From: Pseudomonas baltica
GTDB taxonomy: Bacteria > Pseudomonadota > Gammaproteobacteria > Pseudomonadales > Pseudomonadaceae
Assembly: GCF_031880315.1 (NCBI RefSeq)
Contig: NZ_CP134771.1
Location: 930,001 to 994,000 of the forward strand
Reading direction: 5' to 3'
DNA: 64,000 bases
Shown: piece by piece, positions 60,069 through 64,000 of the stretch
How positions within the stretch are numbered: the stretch's first letter is position 1
Layout: each line of letters starts with the position of its first letter
Made by a program: the position numbers and the translations under genes
The notes under the pieces: generated by a model
Database searches by the model: none
Seen by the model: only the letters and a program-made list of their open reading frames with translations
Told to the model about the DNA's origin: nothing

Positions 60069-61427
60069 ATGACTATGCCCACCGCTGTTTTAGACTCCCG
60101 ACCCGCGCTCAGCGCTGACTGGCAACCCCAGTACCTGACGTCGGGTGACGTCAAATACGCGACCTGGATCGCTTTCTTCGCCTGGGTATTCGCGGTCTAT
60201 GACTTCATCCTGTTCGGCACCCTGCTGCCGGTCATGGGTGAGCACTTCAACTGGAACCAGGCCACCCAGGCCGAGATCGCCACCTGGGTAGCGTTGGGAG
60301 GGGCCGTGGTGGCCTTCGCGGTCGGGCCAGTGGTCGATCGACTGGGGCGGCGCGCGGGGATCATCTTTACCGTGACCGGCTCGGCGCTGTGCTCGTTGCT
60401 GACCGCCTTCACGGCCGGTATGGGCAAGGGCGCGCTGATCGGCGTGCGTTCGGTGGCGGGCCTGGGCTATGCCGAGGAAGGCGTCAACGCGACCTACCTG
60501 ACCGAGATCTACGCCGCGTCCACCGATCCCAAACTGATCAAGCGCCGTGGCTTCATCTACAGCCTGGTACAGAGCGGCTGGCCAGTCGGTGCGCTGATTG
60601 CGGCGGGCCTGACAGCGTTGCTGCTGCCCCAGATCGGCTGGCAGGGCTGCTTCGTGTTTGCCGCCATTCCGGCCTTCGTGGTGGCGTTCCTGGCCCGCAA
60701 GCTCAAGGAAAGCCCGCAGTTCCAGGTGCATTTGCGCATCGCTCAACTGCGCAAGGCCGGCCATGAAGCCCAAGCTCAGCTGCTGGCCAACACCCACGGC
60801 GTGGATTATCACGAGCACGCCAAGGCCGGCATCGCAGCCGCCTTTCGTGGTCCGGCGTTGCGCGCCACCCTGGTGCTGAGCATCGCGCTGCTGCTGAACT
60901 GGTCCGCCATCCAGGTATTCAGCGTACTGGGCACCTCGGTGATCGTCAGTGTTCACCATGTGTCATTCCAGAACTCGCTGTGGATCCTGGTGTTGTCCAA
61001 CCTGGTGGGTTTCTGCGGCTACCTGTTCCACGGCTGGCTGGGCGATCGCATCGGTCGACGCAACACCGTGGCCTTGGGCTGGATGTGTGGTGGCGTGGCC
61101 TTCGCCGCGATGATCTATGGCCCGAGTGATCTGGTCACCGTGGTCACCCTGTACAGCGTGGGGCTGTTTTTTCTCAACGGGCCTTACTCGGCGCTGCTGT
61201 TCTTCATGAGCGAAAGCTTCCCTACCAGTATCCGCGCTACCGGCGGTGCCATCGTCCATGCCATGGGGCCGATCGGCGCCGTGTCGGCCGGGCTGGGCAT
61301 CACCGGCGTGTTGACGGCGGGTGGCGAGTGGTACAGCGCGGCCATCTGGTTTGGCGCAGTGCCGTGCTTTCTGTCCGGGTTGGTGATGCTGGCCGCCCGT
61401 CACGTCGCCCCTGACAGCGTTAAATGA
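60069..61427 (+). CDS. MFS transporter (metabolite:H+ symporter type)
   Basis: A 452-residue membrane protein with 12 predicted helices. 'VYDFILFGTLLPVMGEHFNW' in helix 1 and 'GPVVDRLGRRAGIIFTV' (motif A), with a second 'GWLGDRIGRRNTVALG', fit sugar/acid symporters of the AAHS/MHS type. It has a long central loop. ATG 60069 has GAGG seven bases upstream. Probably imports the cyclic or amide substrate of the operon. Confidence 0.88.
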   Translation: MTMPTAVLDSRPALSADWQPQYLTSGDVKYATWIAFFAWVFAVYDFILFGTLLPVMGEHFNWNQATQAEIATWVALGGAVVAFAVGPVVDRLGRRAGIIFTVTGSALCSLLTAFTAGMGKGALIGVRSVAGLGYAEEGVNATYLTEIYAASTDPKLIKRRGFIYSLVQSGWPVGALIAAGLTALLLPQIGWQGCFVFAAIPAFVVAFLARKLKESPQFQVHLRIAQLRKAGHEAQAQLLANTHGVDYHEHAKAGIAAAFRGPALRATLVLSIALLLNWSAIQVFSVLGTSVIVSVHHVSFQNSLWILVLSNLVGFCGYLFHGWLGDRIGRRNTVALGWMCGGVAFAAMIYGPSDLVTVVTLYSVGLFFLNGPYSALLFFMSESFPTSIRATGGAIVHAMGPIGAVSAGLGITGVLTAGGEWYSAAIWFGAVPCFLSGLVMLAARHVAPDSVK

Positions 61428-61439
61428 CTGGAGACGCGA

Positions 61440-62213
61440 ATGACTGATTCACACAACCTTCCCGTGGCGTTGGTGACTGGCGCTGCCAGTGGTATCGGCC
61501 AGGCGTTGGCCGTGACCTATGCCCAACGCGGTGTACGGGTGGTGGGCGGCTATTTTCCGGCTGACCCGCACGACCATCAAGATACCTTGAAGCGCGTTGC
61601 CGCGACAGGTGGCGAGTGCATCATGCTGCCGCTGGATGTGACCGATACCACATCGGTCGACGCCCTGGCCGCTGCTGCCATGGAACATTTCGGCCGCCTT
61701 GATTACGCCGTCGCCAACGCCGGCCTGTTGCGCGCCGCGCCGCTGCTGGAGATGACCGACGAGCGCTGGAATGAACTGCTCAACGTCGATCTGACCGGGG
61801 TCATGCGGACCTTCCGCGCGGCCGCGCGCCATATGGGCGACGGTGGCGCGATGGTCGCCATTTCGTCCATTGCCGGCGGCGTATATGGCTGGCAGGACCA
61901 CTCGCACTACGCCGCTGCCAAGGCCGGCGTGCCGGGGCTGTGCCGATCGCTGGCGGTGGAGCTGGCACCTCGGGGCATCCGCTGCAACGCGGTGATCCCG
62001 GGGCTGATCGAAACCCCGCAGTCGCTCGATGCGAAAAATTCGCTTGGCTCCGAAGGCCTGGCCAAGGCCGCGCGCAGCATTCCCCTGGGCCGCGTCGGCC
62101 GCGCCGATGAGGTCGCGGCGCTGGTGGCCTTTCTGACATCGACCGAGGCCAGTTACCTCACCGGGCAAAGCATCATCGTCGACGGTGGCCTCACCGTTCG
62201 CTGGCCGGATTGA
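61440..62213 (+). CDS. SDR-family oxidoreductase
   Basis: A 257-residue short-chain dehydrogenase with cofactor loop 'LVTGAASGIGQALAVTYAQRG', 'ANAGLLRAAPLL', and the full catalytic set Ser ('AISSIAG'), Tyr-x3-Lys ('HSHYAAAKAGVPGL'). The 'GGYFPADPHDHQD' after strand 2 suggests NADP or NAD preference cannot be set firmly. GGAG precedes the ATG. It reduces or oxidises a small carbonyl compound within the imide/amide operon. It is followed three bases later by a second SDR gene region. Confidence 0.87.
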   Translation: MTDSHNLPVALVTGAASGIGQALAVTYAQRGVRVVGGYFPADPHDHQDTLKRVAATGGECIMLPLDVTDTTSVDALAAAAMEHFGRLDYAVANAGLLRAAPLLEMTDERWNELLNVDLTGVMRTFRAAARHMGDGGAMVAISSIAGGVYGWQDHSHYAAAKAGVPGLCRSLAVELAPRGIRCNAVIPGLIETPQSLDAKNSLGSEGLAKAARSIPLGRVGRADEVAALVAFLTSTEASYLTGQSIIVDGGLTVRWPD

Positions 62214-62228
62214 CCGATGGAGAACCCT

Positions 62229-62993
62229 ATGCAAAGAACCCTTACTACCCCGCTCGCCGGGCGCCGCGCCGTGATCACCGGTGCCGCCAGCGGTATCGGC
62301 GCGGCCATTGCCATGGCTTACGCACAGGCGGGTGCCAGCCTGGTGCTGGCCGACCGCAACGGCGCCGCGCTGCAAGACGTGGCCGCCACTTGCCGCGCGC
62401 TGGGTTCGACGGTACATGAATGCATTGCCGACGTCGGTAAGCGCAGTGGTGCCCAAGCCGGCGTGGACGCCTGCGTGCAGGCCTTCGGCGGTATCGATAT
62501 TCTGGTCAACAACGCCGGTATGCTGACCCAGGCCAAGTGCATCGACCTGACTCAGGAGATGTGGGACGACATGCTGCGCGTCGACCTCACCAGCGTCTTC
62601 ATCGCCAGCCAGCGTGCCCTGCCGCACATGCTTGCGCAGCGCTGGGGGCGGATCATCAACGTCGCCTCGCAACTGGGCATCAAGGGCGGCGCCGAGCTGA
62701 CCCACTATGCCGCGGCCAAGGCCGGCGTCATTGGCTTCACCAAGTCGCTGGCGCTGGAAGTGTCCAAGGACAACGTTCTGGTCAATGCCATCGCCCCCGG
62801 ACCGATCACCACGGCGCTGGTGGACGACTTGAGCCAGGCCTGGAAAACCGCCAAGGCCAAGGAGCTGCCCCTGGGGCGATTCGGGCTGGCCGAAGAAGTC
62901 GCGCCGATTGCCGTGCTGCTCGCCAGCGAGCCGGGCGGCAACCTGTTTGTCGGGCAGACGCTGGGGCCTAATTCCGGCGATGTGATGCCTTGA
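62229..62993 (+). CDS. SDR-family oxidoreductase
   Basis: A 254-residue short-chain dehydrogenase with 'VITGAASGIGAAIAMAYAQAG', Asp at the end of strand 2 ('LVLADRNG', NAD-preferring), 'ILVNNAGMLTQAKC' and the catalytic Ser plus 'THYAAAKAGVIGFTKSLALE' (Tyr-x3-Lys). GGAG six bases before ATG 62229 favours it over ATG 62217. Not a close duplicate of the preceding SDR, so the two probably handle different steps. Confidence 0.87.
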   Translation: MQRTLTTPLAGRRAVITGAASGIGAAIAMAYAQAGASLVLADRNGAALQDVAATCRALGSTVHECIADVGKRSGAQAGVDACVQAFGGIDILVNNAGMLTQAKCIDLTQEMWDDMLRVDLTSVFIASQRALPHMLAQRWGRIINVASQLGIKGGAELTHYAAAKAGVIGFTKSLALEVSKDNVLVNAIAPGPITTALVDDLSQAWKTAKAKELPLGRFGLAEEVAPIAVLLASEPGGNLFVGQTLGPNSGDVMP

Positions 62994-63051
62994 TCGATCG
63001 ACTTCGCGCCGGCGCAGCCACGCCCGGCGCACTCACCCAGAGGCAATCAAC

Positions 63052-63347
63052 ATGTGTGGACTGTGTGGCCTGTTGGGCGAAGACATTCACTGGAGCGACC
63101 CCTTGGGTGACACCTTGCCACGGCGCCGCGAGCGCTTGCGGCGGATCGCGGCGATCAACCACGTGCTCGCCCCCTTCCGCCTGACGGTCAGTGATTTCCA
63201 GGGCGCCGCGTACCTGCTGCACGGCGCCACCGGGCGCCAGGAAATGGCCAGCGGCCTGGATGAACTCTGGAGCAAGGCCGGCGCCATTCTCGGCCGCGCT
63301 GTGGACCCGCTTGATCTGCGCGTGCTGGAACATCTGGAGACCCATCG

Positions 63348-63351
<4 letters not shown>
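63052..63351 (+). CDS. Small Cys-motif protein upstream of a CobW-type GTPase, unknown function
   Basis: A 99-residue cytosolic protein I do not recognise. It opens 'MCGLCGLLGEDIHWSDPLGD', giving Cys2 and Cys5 as a CxxC pair, recalling the N-terminal nucleophile start (MCGIxG) of class II amidotransferases; the rest is helical and Arg-rich ('PRRRERLRRIAAINHVL'). GAGG seven bases upstream and an ATGA overlap with the GTPase gene show it is a real gene. It could be a metal-delivery partner of the CobW GTPase or a small enzyme subunit. Confidence 0.7.

Positions 63352-64000
<649 letters not shown>

Noticed and set aside
61449..63032. A 527-residue minus-strand open frame over the two SDR genes
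   Set aside because: Low-information Gly/His/Arg-rich shadow; plus-strand SDRs have complete catalytic motifs.

Overview
The window looks like chromosomal DNA of a fluorescent-type Pseudomonas. It is GC-rich, coding runs on both strands, LysR, GntR and AraC regulators are numerous, and the enzyme families (PQQ dehydrogenase, FrmR, CbpA/CbpM, CptA, PxpABC) are typical of that genus. No rRNA, tRNA, CRISPR array, phage or intact insertion sequence was seen. It reads as an accessory metabolic region: many short catabolic operons, each with its own regulator, plus several decaying genes. Layout: 1-1859 holds the end of an NADP-reductase-like gene, a DODA-type ring dioxygenase and a serine hydrolase. 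1918-7003 holds a LysR gene divergent from an operon of two luciferase-like monooxygenases flanking two paralogous TIM-barrel isomerase-like proteins, closed by an ArsR-type regulator. 7125-11411 holds a lone frmR, a membrane PQQ dehydrogenase and a formaldehyde-dehydrogenase-like zinc enzyme. 11400-16621 holds a truncated alkB-like gene, a LysR gene, and a lipid A/core phosphoethanolamine transferase (cptA) behind two small-molecule kinase genes, one broken at a run of nine G and one lacking its P-loop, then an MFS remnant. 16611-19552 holds an AhpD-like protein and DHA2 exporter divergent from LysR. 19560-21034 holds an IS5 remnant and a cobalamin riboswitch in front of a nickel/cobalt permease. 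21277-23874 holds a decayed LysR gene, an AraC regulator and a DMT exporter. 24057-30958 is a LysR-controlled operon encoding a molybdopterin oxidoreductase fused to its own flavin/2Fe-2S reductase, an ornithine-cyclodeaminase-family enzyme and an AtoE-type transporter. 31134-35111 is a stress-type block (Crp/Fnr remnant, PRC-barrel protein, K+ channel, cbpM, cbpA, DUF1275 protein) with an ANR/FNR-like box. The right-hand 29 kb (35199-64000) is nearly all one theme: hydrolysis of C-N bonds in small nitrogen-rich molecules. It carries two polar-amino-acid-type ABC importers, an MFS importer, a stand-alone glutamine amidotransferase-like protein, M20 and creatinase/DoeA-like M24 hydrolases, an enolase-superfamily enzyme, an aminotransferase, a DapA-type lyase, a ureohydrolase, a 5-oxoprolinase (pxpABC), a DUF1989 protein, an amidase, a cyclic-imide-hydrolase-like polysaccharide deacetylase, four SDR/2-hydroxyacid dehydrogenases, a CobW GTPase with a small Cys-rich partner, one LysR and three GntR regulators. 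Together they could import, ring-open and deaminate one or several cyclic amide, imide or guanidino compounds. The substrate cannot be read from sequence. This block and the fused molybdenum enzyme operon are the best candidates for an undescribed pathway.
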